Positions 41,071-51,745 of a stretch of DNA of 64,000 nt are shown here, piece after piece. The translations under genes were made by a program, and so were the position numbers. A model generated the notes under the pieces. It was not told the origin of the DNA. It was given only the letters and a program-made list of their open reading frames with translations, and did no database searches. The first letter of the stretch is position 1. Every line of letters begins with the position of its first letter. Source of the DNA: Aphrocallistes beatrix (taxonomy: Eukaryota > Porifera > Hexactinellida > Sceptrulophora > Aphrocallistidae); NCBI GenBank assembly GCA_963281255.1, contig OY725503.1:3720001-3784000 (forward strand), in the 5' to 3' direction.

Positions 41071-42326
41071 TTATGAGTCTCTCTCCGCTATGTTTGACAG
41101 ATGGTGCTCAATATCCTCCTCACTCAAGGTGCGAAAGGCCGTGTTATCAGCTGTCACAATAGCCACTTCTACTTCTCTCGGCTTCAGATCTACCGATAAA
41201 ACCGTCAACAAACTGTTCAGAGCGAGTTCTATCGCTTCTGGCAGGCTCCAATCGGACTCAGCTCGTTTTTTCACTTTCTTTTCGAGATAGTTGTTCGCTT
41301 CAGTTTGCTTGACGCCAGCAGAGATGGCCTTGTAGCCGCAGTAGTAGCCAGCTGGGTCCATTTTGTACACGAGAGGACCTCTTTCGGGGTCCATCCCTAC
41401 CAGAATCATGCAGCAGCCTAGAGGCCTCATCTCAGCATTCTGTGTGTACACCTATGTCGTAAAAAGGTTTTGAAACATTAATTCAAAGGCAAGTAAGATT
41501 ATAAAATGGTATTTTTATTGATTGACTCCAAAACTGAAATATTTTGTAGCATTTGTGACTGGTTTGATCAAGCCTAGAGACATTTAATCACATTCCATAA
41601 CACTCTTTCAAGTGTACTAATAGCATACATGCCAAATGAGCAATGATAAAAGCGGGACACGAAGTTGAATTTCGCGCGACATGGCGGGACGCAAGAGAAA
41701 AGTATTAGCCATGGAATCCAAAAATCGGGACATAATGGAGAAATTTCATGTAAAAACGGACACTCGTGAACATTAGCCCAGTAGGAAAACGAAAAAAGGC
41801 AAGACGTCCCGCCAAAAACATGACGGCTGGCATGTAGTAGTACCTTACCCATCATCCAACTCTTATTATAAAACATAAAACAACTCCAAGCCTCTAGAGT
41901 GCTGATTGTCATTCAATTCCTTATATTGGCTCCAATGCTATCTCCATTTATTAATACCTGTGCGATGTCAGCCAATCGCTTGCACAACACGTCCACTGGA
42001 ATCTCGTAGTTATACTTGTACATGAACTCTGCTGCTTCCATTCTCGCCCGCCGCACTTGAAACCGGCTGTCCGGCACTATTCCGGTCATGACACAGCCTA
42101 TATTCTCTGTAATCTTGTACAGATGTGTCATGGTAGATGGATCCAGTAATTTGTCCGGTACTTTCTTCTGTGTAGCAACGACTGCACAATCCTTCCCGCG
42201 GACAGCTACGGCAGTCATTCCCCCCAGATTGATGGCTTTGAAAGCATACTCCACTTGGTAGAGCCTACCCTCCGGCGAGAATATTGTGATGAGATGGTCG
42301 AAACCAGCTGCACCTCCTCGAGACAT
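41071..42326 (-). CDS. PSMA6: 20S proteasome subunit alpha-1 (PSMA6), two exons
   Basis: The exons are 42326-41958 and 41451-41071, joined in phase 0 (D-I-A-Q / V-Y-T-Q), giving 249 aa (human 246). The start [30 protein letters not shown] is the alpha-subunit gate and signature region. R-P-L-G-C-C-M-I-L and [11 protein letters not shown] identify PSMA6. It is a structural subunit of the outer ring controlling gate opening. The 506-bp intron holds a GGGAC-rich MITE copy. Confidence 0.96.
41633..41838. mobile_element. GGGAC-rich MITE, copy 2 (PSMA6 intron)
   Basis: This copy of about 206 bp is the most diverged of the three. It runs from GCATACATGCCAAATGAGC to the GGCTGGCATGTAG end. It shares AAGTTGAATTTCGCGCGACA, GGCGGGACGCAAGAGAAAAG and ATTTCATGTAAAAACGG with copies 1 and 3. 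Confidence 0.75.
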
Positions 42327-42490
42327 TTCTCTAACAAAATAAATACATTTATTTAATTATAATATTGCACCTTGTCTCTTGATTAATTTGTAAGAATATA
42401 TTTATAGTTTAATCTTCGATATAGATAGTACAACACACACAAGATTAGTACACGATATTAACACTCTCCATTATTAAACACAGCAGCAAC

Positions 42491-43840
42491 TTATGCGTTC
42501 ACACCAAATGATTTCGTGAATTCTTCAAATTGGGTTAAATCACCAAGAGATATGGTTCCTTGTATTTCTTCTAGAGCTTTCGTGAAATCTTGAAGTGCTA
42601 GTTTTCGCGGACAGATTTGATCGGTCGGAATATCATAAAACGTCTTCTTAACAGACGAACAAGAAGGTACTGCCACTGGTCTCCATTTCTTATCCGCCTC
42701 ATTCCACTCCCAATTTGAGATTTCTTGTAATTCCCGAAATGGACCTAACATCGCCTCACAGCAAAGCGAACAAATATCCGAACACGAGAAACAATCTAAA
42801 TTCGCTGCCAGTCCTTCGAAATCCTCTTCAGTCAATTCGTGTTCAATCTGAGTTAGAGAGCTTATCATTAACTGTCGTTTCGTTTTCAGGTCAGGTGGAG
42901 GGATATAAACGCGTTTGTTAAAGCGACGCAAGAATGCTTTATCCAGGTCCCATGGGCAGTTGGTTATGCCTATGATGGACAGTTTAGATGGAGCATGTGC
43001 ACCCTTTTCCATTTGCTGCATCAACTCTGTCTTAATCCTACGGCTATAATCCTCTTCAGAAGATTGCCGTTGTCTACACAAACTGTCTATCTCGTCAAGT
43101 AATATTAAAGTATAGTCCTCTTGGCTTGACGCGATTTGTAGGAGAGATTTTATGAATTTCTCGCTCTCCCCCACCCAGCTTGACAGAATGTCAGAGCTCG
43201 ATATTGAGAAGCACTTTGCGTTGAATTCGTTTGCTAAAGCATGTGCGAGCTGGGTTTTACCAGTGCCAGGGGGTCCGTAGAGGAGAATATTTTGGTTTTT
43301 AAGTGGGAAGATGCCTTGAAAGAGTTTAGGGAAAATTAAACATTCTTTGAGTATAGACTTCGCTCTATCATATCCAGTTATTTGTTTGAAAGTACAATTC
43401 GTGTCGTAAGGCAGAAGAGTAGATTCGATAGCAACCCGGTATTTATCTAACGAGCCGACCTTAACTGGTTTAGAATTCTGTTGAAAATCGCAATTTCCGC
43501 CACTTTGCATTTGCGTGCGCTGCTTTAAAAGCACAGCAATGTGACCCTCTAGGATTATGGAGATCTGCTGCAATGCCTGTCTTCGCGTAGGATTCTCTTC
43601 GTGCGGTATCAACGTTATCAATGCATTCGCACAACTCATTGAATTGGCGATGATTAGGTTAATATCAAGATGTTCTGTTTTCAGACATTCATTGGAGGCC
43701 AGTTCAACATACTCCACTGCCTTCATGTAGACTTCACTCACATTTGTACAAGGAGCAAACTGTTCATGCTCTTTGCCTTCAAGTGACTGGGATGCCAGTG
43801 CATTTGATTCTATGGCATTGGTGTTTGCTGTATCTATCAT
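42491..43840 (-). CDS. VPS4-type AAA ATPase with MIT domain (divergent)
   Basis: The gene is intronless and encodes 449 aa (VPS4 about 437-444). It has an N-terminal MIT-like helical hairpin (about 34-108), a linker, and an AAA module with Walker A G-P-P-G-T-G-K-T at 189-196, the pore-side segment S-I-S-S-S-D-I-L-S-S-W-V-G-E-S-E-K, Walker B L-L-D-E-I-D-S-L-C, and the Arg finger region F-L-R-R-F-N-K-R-V-Y-I. After it comes a VPS4-like beta-domain insert (W-E-W-N-E-A-D-K-K-W-R-P-V ... F-Y-D-I-P-T-D-Q-I) and the C-terminal helix ending E-F-T-K-S-F-G. VPS4 disassembles ESCRT-III filaments. The A-F-L-R-R-F segment is more spastin-like than the A-I-R-R-R-F of VPS4, so this may be a diverged paralog rather than the sole VPS4. 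Confidence 0.72.
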   Translation of the reverse strand: MIDTANTNAIESNALASQSLEGKEHEQFAPCTNVSEVYMKAVEYVELASNECLKTEHLDINLIIANSMSCANALITLIPHEENPTRRQALQQISIILEGHIAVLLKQRTQMQSGGNCDFQQNSKPVKVGSLDKYRVAIESTLLPYDTNCTFKQITGYDRAKSILKECLIFPKLFQGIFPLKNQNILLYGPPGTGKTQLAHALANEFNAKCFSISSSDILSSWVGESEKFIKSLLQIASSQEDYTLILLDEIDSLCRQRQSSEEDYSRRIKTELMQQMEKGAHAPSKLSIIGITNCPWDLDKAFLRRFNKRVYIPPPDLKTKRQLMISSLTQIEHELTEEDFEGLAANLDCFSCSDICSLCCEAMLGPFRELQEISNWEWNEADKKWRPVAVPSCSSVKKTFYDIPTDQICPRKLALQDFTKALEEIQGTISLGDLTQFEEFTKSFGVNA

Positions 43841-44037
43841 TGCTACGTCGTATCATATAAACGTGTTTGTTCTTGTTCACACTAGCTACACCTAATATTT
43901 TGATGTCCAGAGAATTAAATAGTATATAATAATCAACGAAATGCGTTTATTTACATGTTAAAAGACATAGATTCTCGTGAAAATTTAATAATAATGAAAG
44001 ACAAACAATTAATTTCTAACTCCTGTTCTAAGTATTA

Positions 44038-44845
44038 TTAAGGTTGTATGTAGAGTAGGTTATTCGACATGACCTCTTGGTAAGAGTGATGCAAGTACTT
44101 GTAAGTAATGTAGGTAAACCCATTTTCATTGGTGATATGGGTTGTAGCATTATAGCTGTCATTTTGGACTGGCATGTCGTAGTTATCTGTACACTCTTTC
44201 GGTATTTTCGCGAGAGAGTATAACTCTTCCATTGTACAATGTATGTATTCTCGTTGGAAGTACAATTCTTCTTGTAACAAACTGTCGATTCCTTCTTCAA
44301 TAGATGTGCTTCTAGCTGTCTGTCGTTGTGTGTGAGGGAGGATTGGGGTATTTGAGGAATCGACTAGGGGTGTGATATTACTGATCTGTACTTGTGGATA
44401 TGATTGAATATAAGGTTTAGTGGGAGTAGTATTCTCTGAGTCCTCGCGAAATATCTCGAGAAGATTGTTGTACTTGTTCCTCTGTTCGCTGCCTCGGCTG
44501 TTTAATTTCGCCATTCGCCTATGGGATATAATAATATTAAAAATAAACACTCGAAATATTTTCTTAAATAGTTAAAGAGGGTTGTTTTTGTGCATACCTT
44601 TTTTTGCAGTATCCAGGCGGTAGAGAATCAAATTTCTCCTTCATGTTGTCAATTATTCTTTTGGAGAGGTTGGTTTTCCTCTTTTTGGTACCGCTTTTAG
44701 TCACATTTAGAGCGTTTGAAACCAGATTCAGTGGTTTGAAGCTTTGCATGAAAGAGAGAATATTGTCATTATCAACCTTAGTCTCTGTTTCATTTGAATG
44801 TTTGCGCTTTCTTGAAGCTGATACAGATTTTACCGATTTAGGCAT
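44038..44845 (-). CDS. Hypothetical nuclear-type protein, two exons
   Basis: The exons are 44845-44598 and 44518-44038, GT/AG, phase 2, giving 242 aa. The N-terminal half is basic with nuclear-localisation-like clusters (S-R-K-R-K-H, T-K-K-R-K-T, K-K-R-R). A short conserved-looking stretch D-N-I-L-S-F-M-Q-S-F-K-P-L-N-L and a helical D-N-M-K-E-K-F-D-S-L-P-P-G-Y follow. The second half is polar, with a Glu-rich helix (L-L-Q-E-E-L-Y-F-Q-R-E-Y) and a Tyr-rich tail. I do not recognise the family. The intron is 79 bp. Confidence 0.55.
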
Positions 44846-45280
44846 AGTAATGTTTCAAATGTTCGCGATAAAAATAGTAGTAATTATCGTGATGAGCATA
44901 TAAAGTTCTTTTATATTATTTGGAATCATGTTCGGGATAATACCGCCGAGTCATTATTTGTGTTGGAAAGTTGCTAAAAGTCGGTTTTGTATTTTATAAA
45001 CACGTAGATTTTCGCGATCGTTTACAAACCAACGATGATTTCCAAGTCTTCAATAGAGCCATTGAATAGCAAACTTTGCTTCTATCGTCCACTCAGTATA
45101 GTTCTAAGGATTCAAAAGAAAACGAATGGAGTTAATCTTAAAATTAGATGAAAATGATTGAGTCAACTTTTTAATAATAAATAATTTTATTTCGGTAAAA
45201 CTCATAAAATAAGGTAAACGTGTTCGATATTTGTAACAGATAAAATTGATAAAGTGTAATAAGGTCTAGCCCATTAGAAT
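44846..45280. other. Spacer upstream of the 242-aa gene
   Basis: This 435-bp AT-rich spacer lies between the start of the 242-aa gene and the end of the ankyrin gene, both on the minus strand. No feature was recognised. Confidence 0.4.
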
Positions 45281-48229
45281 CTAATGCTTGCTCCTTGACC
45301 TTTTGATAAGGGAAATCTTCGATTGAAACTCTCTTTTATCGATTGACTTGGAGATATTTCTAACCATGTCCCTAGCCGAGAGGAGGCTGTGCGCTCTAAG
45401 ACGGGCTAGCATCTCCTTATCCTCCTTAAAGTGCCCCCCTCTGATCCACTGTTCATAGTCACGGATATAGTCAAACGCGGTTTTTTTCCGTCGATTCAGA
45501 AGTGTGAAGTCGCACGAGTTTTGAATCAGACTGGCTGCTGCGAAGTCGTTATCTAGACGACAGGCAATGAAGAGTGGAGATTCTCCAAGTTTGTTCTGAT
45601 GGTCGACATTAACACCTGATTTTATCAATAAATTTATTACAGGTGACGGGCCCAGTTGGACTGCTAGGTGTAGGGCATTATTTCCGGACTCTGGATGGGT
45701 GTACCAGGTGTCCAGCCCTTGTCCGAGGAGGAAACTTGTCACATCGAGAATATCTTCACATATGAATTCTTTTCCTAGCGCTTTAAATAGCAAATCCTCT
45801 ATTTCTCCAGGTTGGAATGGAACTTCATGCTTCAGTAGGGATTGTGTACAGGAGTGCTGTTGATGTGTGGTTGCATAGTAGAGAGGAGACTTGGCCTGTT
45901 CGAGGCTATTTTCTCTCAGAGCTAACTTCAGTTCTTGTCCGCGTTCTTCATCAAGGAGAATCTCAATGAGAGTACAGTTGCCAAGGATTGCACAATTGTG
46001 TATCGGCAGGAGTCTGTCAGAATTCGCAGAGAGACTAGACACTTCGAGCTTAGTTAGGAAGCTCAGGCATTCTTGTGCATTTCGCATCTCAATTTCGTCT
46101 TTTAGCCGACTACTGCAAATAAAATGAAGTACTGTGTTATCTTTAAAATCCTTACAGTTAGGATCAGCTCCACATTCTAATAGCAACTGAGCAGTGTCCT
46201 TTCGTGTGACGTAGTGGATAGGAGAGCGGCCTTTGGCATCAGAGAGGTTGACATCGATATCGAGATCTGAGTAGACACGGATTATCTCAGGAATGTGTAA
46301 TTTCGCAGCGATGTGGAGGAGAGTCATGCCAGAGAAAATACGCGAACGGAGTGAAGTGAAGTTATTCGCATGTTCTTGAACTAAAGCTTGCAAACCTTCC
46401 TTATTTTTATTCTGACATAGGATCTGTATATCACTCATCTGCGTTCTCTTCGCAAGCATAGTTCTTTTAAATTCAGCATTTCTGATAATATCAAACGCAG
46501 TTTTATTATTGCGGTCTTTTAACTCTGCATTCACACACCATTCCTGTAACAAGAGCCCAGCTTCCTTCTGGATAGAATCAAGTGCTGAATGGAAAGGAGA
46601 TTGAAGGAGAGAGTTACAGAGATTAACATTCGCACCGTTTTGAAGCAGTAACAGGGAAACGTCCATGTAGTTGTTCTTGCTAGAATGGTGCAGAGCTGTA
46701 TTGCCATTGCAGTCCTTGGAATTAACGAACGAGATTTCGCTGTTAAAAAATGTTATGAGTTTTTCAACGATGATGATTTCACCATTACGACAAGCTCGAT
46801 GCAGTAACTTCTCGCACTGGGAGCGTGTACCTGGGAAAACTTGATAGAGGAGGGGGGCATTGGCAGGTAACTTCTTATTCCTCGAACTGCTACTCACGAA
46901 TATATCATACTTCTTCTCATGCTTGCTCTGGATTATTTCCGCTAGCTTTCCAATAGGAAGACCGAGCAGTTTAAATATATCATCCGAACTCAACTGTCCG
47001 GTGAAGTTATCATGATAAACTCCCTTATCTCGCTCGAACAATACTACCTTCCTCTCTGGCCAAATCGTCTCTTTCGTGACGGGACGGTAGAAGGCTATGT
47101 TACAAGTTAGAGCCAGGTTAATGGTATACTCCTCACACAGACCATTGATGGTCATAGGAGAAGGGGAGAGAATTTGATCAAATCGGATCTCCATCTGTTT
47201 CAAGATTTTATTGCGGACTTGCCTTTGCACCTCACAAACGTGTCCTTGCCATTCTTCGCAGTATTTCAAATCGAAATTAGTCGATATTTCATTGAACTCT
47301 GTCTGATACTTAACGATAATCTCTTCCAAACTCTTCGATTTGAATTTGAGCCCTTCAGCACGTACAGGATCTCCTTCACGAATCCATTCCAGCTGGGATC
47401 GATTCTCTTTCAGCAACGCTTCCAATCTCTTAGCTCTGTCCCTCACGACAGAATTCTGTCTAAATCGAATGCCCTGAATGCATAGGCTGGCTACAAAGCT
47501 TGACAATGCTAACTCATCACCGCTTAATAAATCAGGAATGTCTATCATAAAGTTTGTACGTAACGCTTTCGTGACACATTCAAGACACAAGGCAATGGTC
47601 CATCTGTCGCTTAGCAAAACCTCAGCGGTAAAGGTTCCAGGAATAAAGGTGTTAATAATCGCGCAAAGTGTCCGACTGTCTGCTAAACCACTTAATTCTG
47701 TCAGCTGTAATCGACGCGTGTACTTATCATTCCTTAAAATGCGGTTAAGTATCTGCAAACTCAGTTCCTCCAATGACTCAATTTCAAATGTACTCTTTAC
47801 CGTTTCTTGAGCGGAGAAACTTAGTTTATTTTTCAGCAAATTTACAGACTTCAAAGGATGTAGGAAGTTGGGGAGAACTTCATAAATGCAGAGGAGATGG
47901 AAGAGAACCAGATAGGAGAGAGTTTGGAAAATGACATCAGAAGACTTTCTTATAAACAATCGAGATTGGATCTTAAAATAATTTGGCAAAAGATTCCCTT
48001 TTTTCAAATCGTTAATAAACCAATCTATCCTTATTATTTTCTGGTTCTCAGTCAACCCTTGGAAACTCTGGATTCGAGTTTGAGACTTTCCTGTGATAGT
48101 TTCTAGCAGCATCTGAATGTTATTCCCCTCGACAAGCGCATTCAGTGCATTGCTGGTCTCCATTTTACCCGACAACACCCCATTCAACCATCCTGTGAAT
48201 CCGTGCGTCCTCGAAGTAAAGTATTCCAT
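45281..48229 (-). CDS. Large ankyrin-repeat protein with unrecognised N-terminal half
   Basis: The gene is intronless and encodes 982 aa. Residues about 475-930 contain roughly ten ankyrin repeats, the clearest being D-C-N-G-N-T-A-L-H-H-S-S, S-G-M-T-L-L-H-I-A-A, A-K-G-R-S-P-I-H-Y-V and S-G-N-N-A-L-H-L-A-V, some strongly decayed. The N-terminal 1-230 is helical; the stretch L-A-D-S-R-T-L-C-A-I-I-N-T-F-I-P (about 180-195) resembles the CAMSAP-type calponin-homology motif, but only weakly. Residues 255-360 look coiled-coil. There is no signal peptide or membrane segment, so it is probably a cytosolic scaffold. No named family was recognised. It is head to head with the 7TM gene at 220 bp. Confidence 0.6.
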   Translation of the reverse strand: MEYFTSRTHGFTGWLNGVLSGKMETSNALNALVEGNNIQMLLETITGKSQTRIQSFQGLTENQKIIRIDWFINDLKKGNLLPNYFKIQSRLFIRKSSDVIFQTLSYLVLFHLLCIYEVLPNFLHPLKSVNLLKNKLSFSAQETVKSTFEIESLEELSLQILNRILRNDKYTRRLQLTELSGLADSRTLCAIINTFIPGTFTAEVLLSDRWTIALCLECVTKALRTNFMIDIPDLLSGDELALSSFVASLCIQGIRFRQNSVVRDRAKRLEALLKENRSQLEWIREGDPVRAEGLKFKSKSLEEIIVKYQTEFNEISTNFDLKYCEEWQGHVCEVQRQVRNKILKQMEIRFDQILSPSPMTINGLCEEYTINLALTCNIAFYRPVTKETIWPERKVVLFERDKGVYHDNFTGQLSSDDIFKLLGLPIGKLAEIIQSKHEKKYDIFVSSSSRNKKLPANAPLLYQVFPGTRSQCEKLLHRACRNGEIIIVEKLITFFNSEISFVNSKDCNGNTALHHSSKNNYMDVSLLLLQNGANVNLCNSLLQSPFHSALDSIQKEAGLLLQEWCVNAELKDRNNKTAFDIIRNAEFKRTMLAKRTQMSDIQILCQNKNKEGLQALVQEHANNFTSLRSRIFSGMTLLHIAAKLHIPEIIRVYSDLDIDVNLSDAKGRSPIHYVTRKDTAQLLLECGADPNCKDFKDNTVLHFICSSRLKDEIEMRNAQECLSFLTKLEVSSLSANSDRLLPIHNCAILGNCTLIEILLDEERGQELKLALRENSLEQAKSPLYYATTHQQHSCTQSLLKHEVPFQPGEIEDLLFKALGKEFICEDILDVTSFLLGQGLDTWYTHPESGNNALHLAVQLGPSPVINLLIKSGVNVDHQNKLGESPLFIACRLDNDFAAASLIQNSCDFTLLNRRKKTAFDYIRDYEQWIRGGHFKEDKEMLARLRAHSLLSARDMVRNISKSIDKREFQSKISLIKRSRSKH

Positions 48230-48449
48230 ATGAGCAGATCTAAAAGTTATGTGCGATATTTATTATATAATTATTACTCAACAATACGTTGGCTGAAGTC
48301 AAAATGATGGAATGTCTATACAATTGCGTGTCTAGATCATTCAACCATGTGGTATAGTGAATGTGATAGTCGGACTGTATAATGGCCATCACATGGAGCG
48401 AAGAGGAAGATAGTCTAGGATAGGCACTGAGTTAATATGTACTATATTA
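48230..48449. promoter_or_regulatory. Short divergent promoter region, ankyrin gene / 7TM gene
   Basis: Only 220 bp separate two divergent start codons, so both genes must share a compact bidirectional promoter. No obvious motif was identified. Confidence 0.35.
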
Positions 48450-49499
48450 ATGGAAAAGAATACAGTCAACGAATTTTGTACTGAATACTTTGTCGCTGTA
48501 ATGCCAATTGGGATACTAGATTATGTTGATTATGCGTTCGAGGGGCTGTATGTTATATGGACTTGCATCGTGCTCGTATTCGGAATCATTTGGCTACGGG
48601 CAGCTATTCGTAACGCGAAATATATTAGAAAAAGTTTGAAATATCAAAGTCTTCTTCATGAGGAAAGAGAAGACAAAACAACACTGCTAAACCAACTCCA
48701 ATACAATAGACTCATAATAATCCTAATCGTCATCTCACTGCTCTACCATTTCGTCGGGATTTCAAACATGGCGTTTTTCGTGGTATATGCCATATTAAAC
48801 CCTTCAGATAATCGCACGAGTGCAGCAGTGGTTGACTGTGGATATGGGTGCATGTTTATTTCGGGGGCACCAATCTCAATGTTTCAGTTATACTACCTAT
48901 CATTCGCGATGATAATCGCACAAATATGGTCCGTGTACAAGAATAAGAATTTCAATGCTCTAATATATTGTTCTGTGTTTCTCGTACGAACTGTGATTCT
49001 GCTCATCATATGGACGATTACTTATACTTATCTATTCGCAAAGGTCCTGACTTCGCTTTCCATGGCAGTCGATATCATTTGGATCGCTATCCTATCTATT
49101 AACACGTATAAACTAATGAATATGAATCTACAATTGAGAGTGAGCCATTTCCGAATACACCTGGATGACGATCTGATAAATTCGCAAAGAAGAACTCTGA
49201 GTCGCTACAAGCTGTCTATTTTCAGTTTCTACCCTCTATTTCTTATCTTCGCTTCGCTCTATATCATATATCTGACAGTATCAATCGTAGAAGTCATTGA
49301 AATAAATCCAGGGTTTATAAGGACGGAATATGGGGAAAATCCAAATTCACTACCAGAAATGTGGAAGAAATTTTTGAAAGATTTCTATGGGGGCTGCAAC
49401 CTCATTACAGACATGCTTGCAATTATCTGGGATATGCCTTTCCTACTGATCGGCTTCACTAAGCTGAAAGGAATCTATCAACTCGAGGCGAATACGTGA
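48450..49499 (+). CDS. Orphan seven-transmembrane protein
   Basis: The gene is intronless and encodes 349 aa. Seven hydrophobic segments fall near 24-52, 84-112, 142-168, 174-200, 203-222, 256-285 and 317-335. The N-terminus is short and without an evident signal peptide. A conserved-looking pair of cysteines, C-G-Y-G-C, precedes TM3. There is no D-R-Y or N-P-x-x-Y motif, so it is not an obvious rhodopsin-class GPCR. No resemblance to the other 7TM gene at 27.4 kb was strong enough to claim. It is possibly a lineage-specific receptor or transporter. Confidence 0.6.
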   Translation: MEKNTVNEFCTEYFVAVMPIGILDYVDYAFEGLYVIWTCIVLVFGIIWLRAAIRNAKYIRKSLKYQSLLHEEREDKTTLLNQLQYNRLIIILIVISLLYHFVGISNMAFFVVYAILNPSDNRTSAAVVDCGYGCMFISGAPISMFQLYYLSFAMIIAQIWSVYKNKNFNALIYCSVFLVRTVILLIIWTITYTYLFAKVLTSLSMAVDIIWIAILSINTYKLMNMNLQLRVSHFRIHLDDDLINSQRRTLSRYKLSIFSFYPLFLIFASLYIIYLTVSIVEVIEINPGFIRTEYGENPNSLPEMWKKFLKDFYGGCNLITDMLAIIWDMPFLLIGFTKLKGIYQLEANT

Positions 49500-49631
49500 T
49501 ATTTTGTATGTAATTTTCACACATGTTTTAGCTGCTGTACTATTGTAGTGAAATCCTATGATTATAATATATAAATTAATTTAATAACACGTTACTTGAC
49601 TTATGTAATAGGGAAACAGAAAGATCGAAAA

Positions 49632-51299
49632 TCATAGTACATTTTGGTGGAGCTCGTTCGCTTTGTAAATGATATACCTAGATAGAATACTGACGAAAAT
49701 ACGCTCGGCTAAATCTGTTAATCCTGAAGCGTACAGTGACCCAGTGATTTCCTCCCAGATCCCGATGTCAGCGTTCACATCATGCAAAATTAAGTTCCCG
49801 AAACTAAAGGGGTCTGATTTGTCAAAGTAAGCGAAAAAGAGTTGAACGGACAGAATGGCGAATTCGTTTCGTAAATAGAGTAAAAGTAAGTTTGGTAGGT
49901 CGATCACAGGACCGTGGTTCCCATGGGGTTCCAGCAGTAAGAGAGCTTTCTCAATGTTTGGTTCGTAGCAGAGAAAATTGATAAAGTCATCATCTCGAAA
50001 TTCTCTGATTATATAATTGATCAATTCAATTGGACGCTTCGACTCGAATAGACAGCCAGCAACCATGAATCTATTCTGCACTCCCCGGAATATTCGATCT
50101 GCTAAACTCACACAGATTGAATAAACGGACCGATACGAGTAGAGAAGAAACCCAAGCTCATTAGATGGACTGAGAGAGTTTAGCGATATTGTTTGAGTTA
50201 AGAGATCCAAGCATCCTTGTTTCAACATCACATCAGCATAGAGGATAGACATGTCCTGTGGCAACGAACCGAATGCAGGAACTGAATCGAACAAGGCTTC
50301 ACAGTACATTTGGATTGGCTGCTTGTGGTCAGCTGGTATGTGCGGGATTTGGATAAATTTCTGCATGATTTCGTAGGTTCGAAGAAATCCATTGGGTGAG
50401 TGTGCAGCTTGGATTGCCGCTTCGAAATATTTTGCCTCATCAAATTGTTCATTGAATTTCTCTAAATAGTTTAACTTCATTTCTGTTTCCATTTCCAAAT
50501 TGGGGTCATCGTATTCGACGGAAGTATCAAGAGAGGTATTTTTGTGGTTCAGAAATCCTTGCAGGAGTTGATCATAAGCTTCATGGGGGGGATGTCCTTG
50601 CTTTCTCAAGTCTTGAAGTAACTGTATCGCGGTCGAACAGTTATTCGCAGCAACAGTTTTAATTGAACTGTCTTCAATGATTCTCACTTTCTCTCTCTCC
50701 CTTTCGTGAAGATCTGTTAGCAATTTTTCCTTCGTAGCAGTCGGTTTGTAACGGGTGTTTCGAGCTGATTTTAGCAGTTCAATCTCCTTTCGTCTCGCGT
50801 CAGTACTCTCTGACAGTTTTCTAACGTTGAATACCATATCTTGATTAGTTAGAATGGGTAGAACTATTTTTCGTCGATTCAGACTTAAGGAATATCTGTT
50901 TCGCATCGCGAGTTTTTCCAATTGTTTCCGCTTATCAATTTCTAGAATTTCCTGTTTCTTTCTAGCTATCTTTGACATCAAATTTTTTTTAGTTGATTTA
51001 ACTTGTTCTAGTTTAACATCTATGTTCATTTCTCTCTCATTTAGATGCTCGATCGTTTCCATTTGTCTCGCGGAAATAGTTTCAAGATCTTTTTCGAGAT
51101 TACTAACTTCGAATACATCCAGTCTTTGAGAGACAGCAGAATCGTATATTTGCTTTATTTTTGCTAAACTGAAATTGTAAGCTGGTAGTTGGGACATAAC
51201 CTCACCGAAATTGATTTGTGATTCTATTACTCTTCTCTGTGCAATTTCACTGTCTAACATTTGTTGAAAATCTCCGGGAATCGGATGAGATTCTTCCAT
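49632..51299 (-). CDS. CLHC1: Clathrin heavy chain linker domain-containing protein 1 (CLHC1-like)
   Basis: The gene is intronless and encodes 555 aa (human CLHC1 about 586). The N-terminal half is coiled coil, rich in K/E/R/Q (about 60-205). Residues about 285-345 read Y-F-E-A-A-I-Q-A-A-H-S-P-N-G-F-L-R-T-Y-E-I-M-Q-K-F, close to the clathrin heavy chain linker element E-A-A-x-x-A-A-x-S-P-x-G-I-L-R-T. The helical C-terminus then continues in clathrin-repeat style (I-D-L-P-N-L-L-L-L-Y-L-R-N-E-F). There is no beta-propeller or trimerisation domain, so it is not clathrin itself. CLHC1 proteins are often associated with ciliated cells, but the function is unknown. Confidence 0.7.
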   Translation of the reverse strand: MEESHPIPGDFQQMLDSEIAQRRVIESQINFGEVMSQLPAYNFSLAKIKQIYDSAVSQRLDVFEVSNLEKDLETISARQMETIEHLNEREMNIDVKLEQVKSTKKNLMSKIARKKQEILEIDKRKQLEKLAMRNRYSLSLNRRKIVLPILTNQDMVFNVRKLSESTDARRKEIELLKSARNTRYKPTATKEKLLTDLHEREREKVRIIEDSSIKTVAANNCSTAIQLLQDLRKQGHPPHEAYDQLLQGFLNHKNTSLDTSVEYDDPNLEMETEMKLNYLEKFNEQFDEAKYFEAAIQAAHSPNGFLRTYEIMQKFIQIPHIPADHKQPIQMYCEALFDSVPAFGSLPQDMSILYADVMLKQGCLDLLTQTISLNSLSPSNELGFLLYSYRSVYSICVSLADRIFRGVQNRFMVAGCLFESKRPIELINYIIREFRDDDFINFLCYEPNIEKALLLLEPHGNHGPVIDLPNLLLLYLRNEFAILSVQLFFAYFDKSDPFSFGNLILHDVNADIGIWEEITGSLYASGLTDLAERIFVSILSRYIIYKANELHQNVL

Positions 51300-51745
51300 G
51301 CTCTAGATTAGTTAGAAGAAGTCATTAGATCGTTTTTATACACACCACCAATGGATTCCCAATTAAAGATGTTGTACAAGTAGATGAGAAATCTGATTAT
51401 ACTACGTAGTTTGAAATAAATATTTAAATAATGTTTTTTCCTCAACACAAGGTATTCTCTGTATATTAGTTTGAAGATGGAATCTTAATGCAGTTTCTGC
51501 GAAAAATGACACTATCAAAAGAAACTTACTTGATAGTGAATAGTGAATGCCCTCTACAATACACTAATTAGTTTAAAATGTAATATATTTTATTATAATT
51601 AAAAATACAAGTTAAAATAAACTTCTATCTAGGAACACAGCACATGAATTAAATCACAAAGTATAAAATGTGCTTACGAAGTAAATAAGTGCTAAATCTA
51701 AAATTTTAGAAAAGATAAATCCATTCTGAAGTTAGCTGACGGGGT
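51300..51745. other. Spacer upstream of CLHC1-like gene
   Basis: This 446-bp, very AT-rich spacer lies upstream of the CLHC1-like start and downstream of the next minus-strand gene. I see nothing else in it. Confidence 0.4.
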
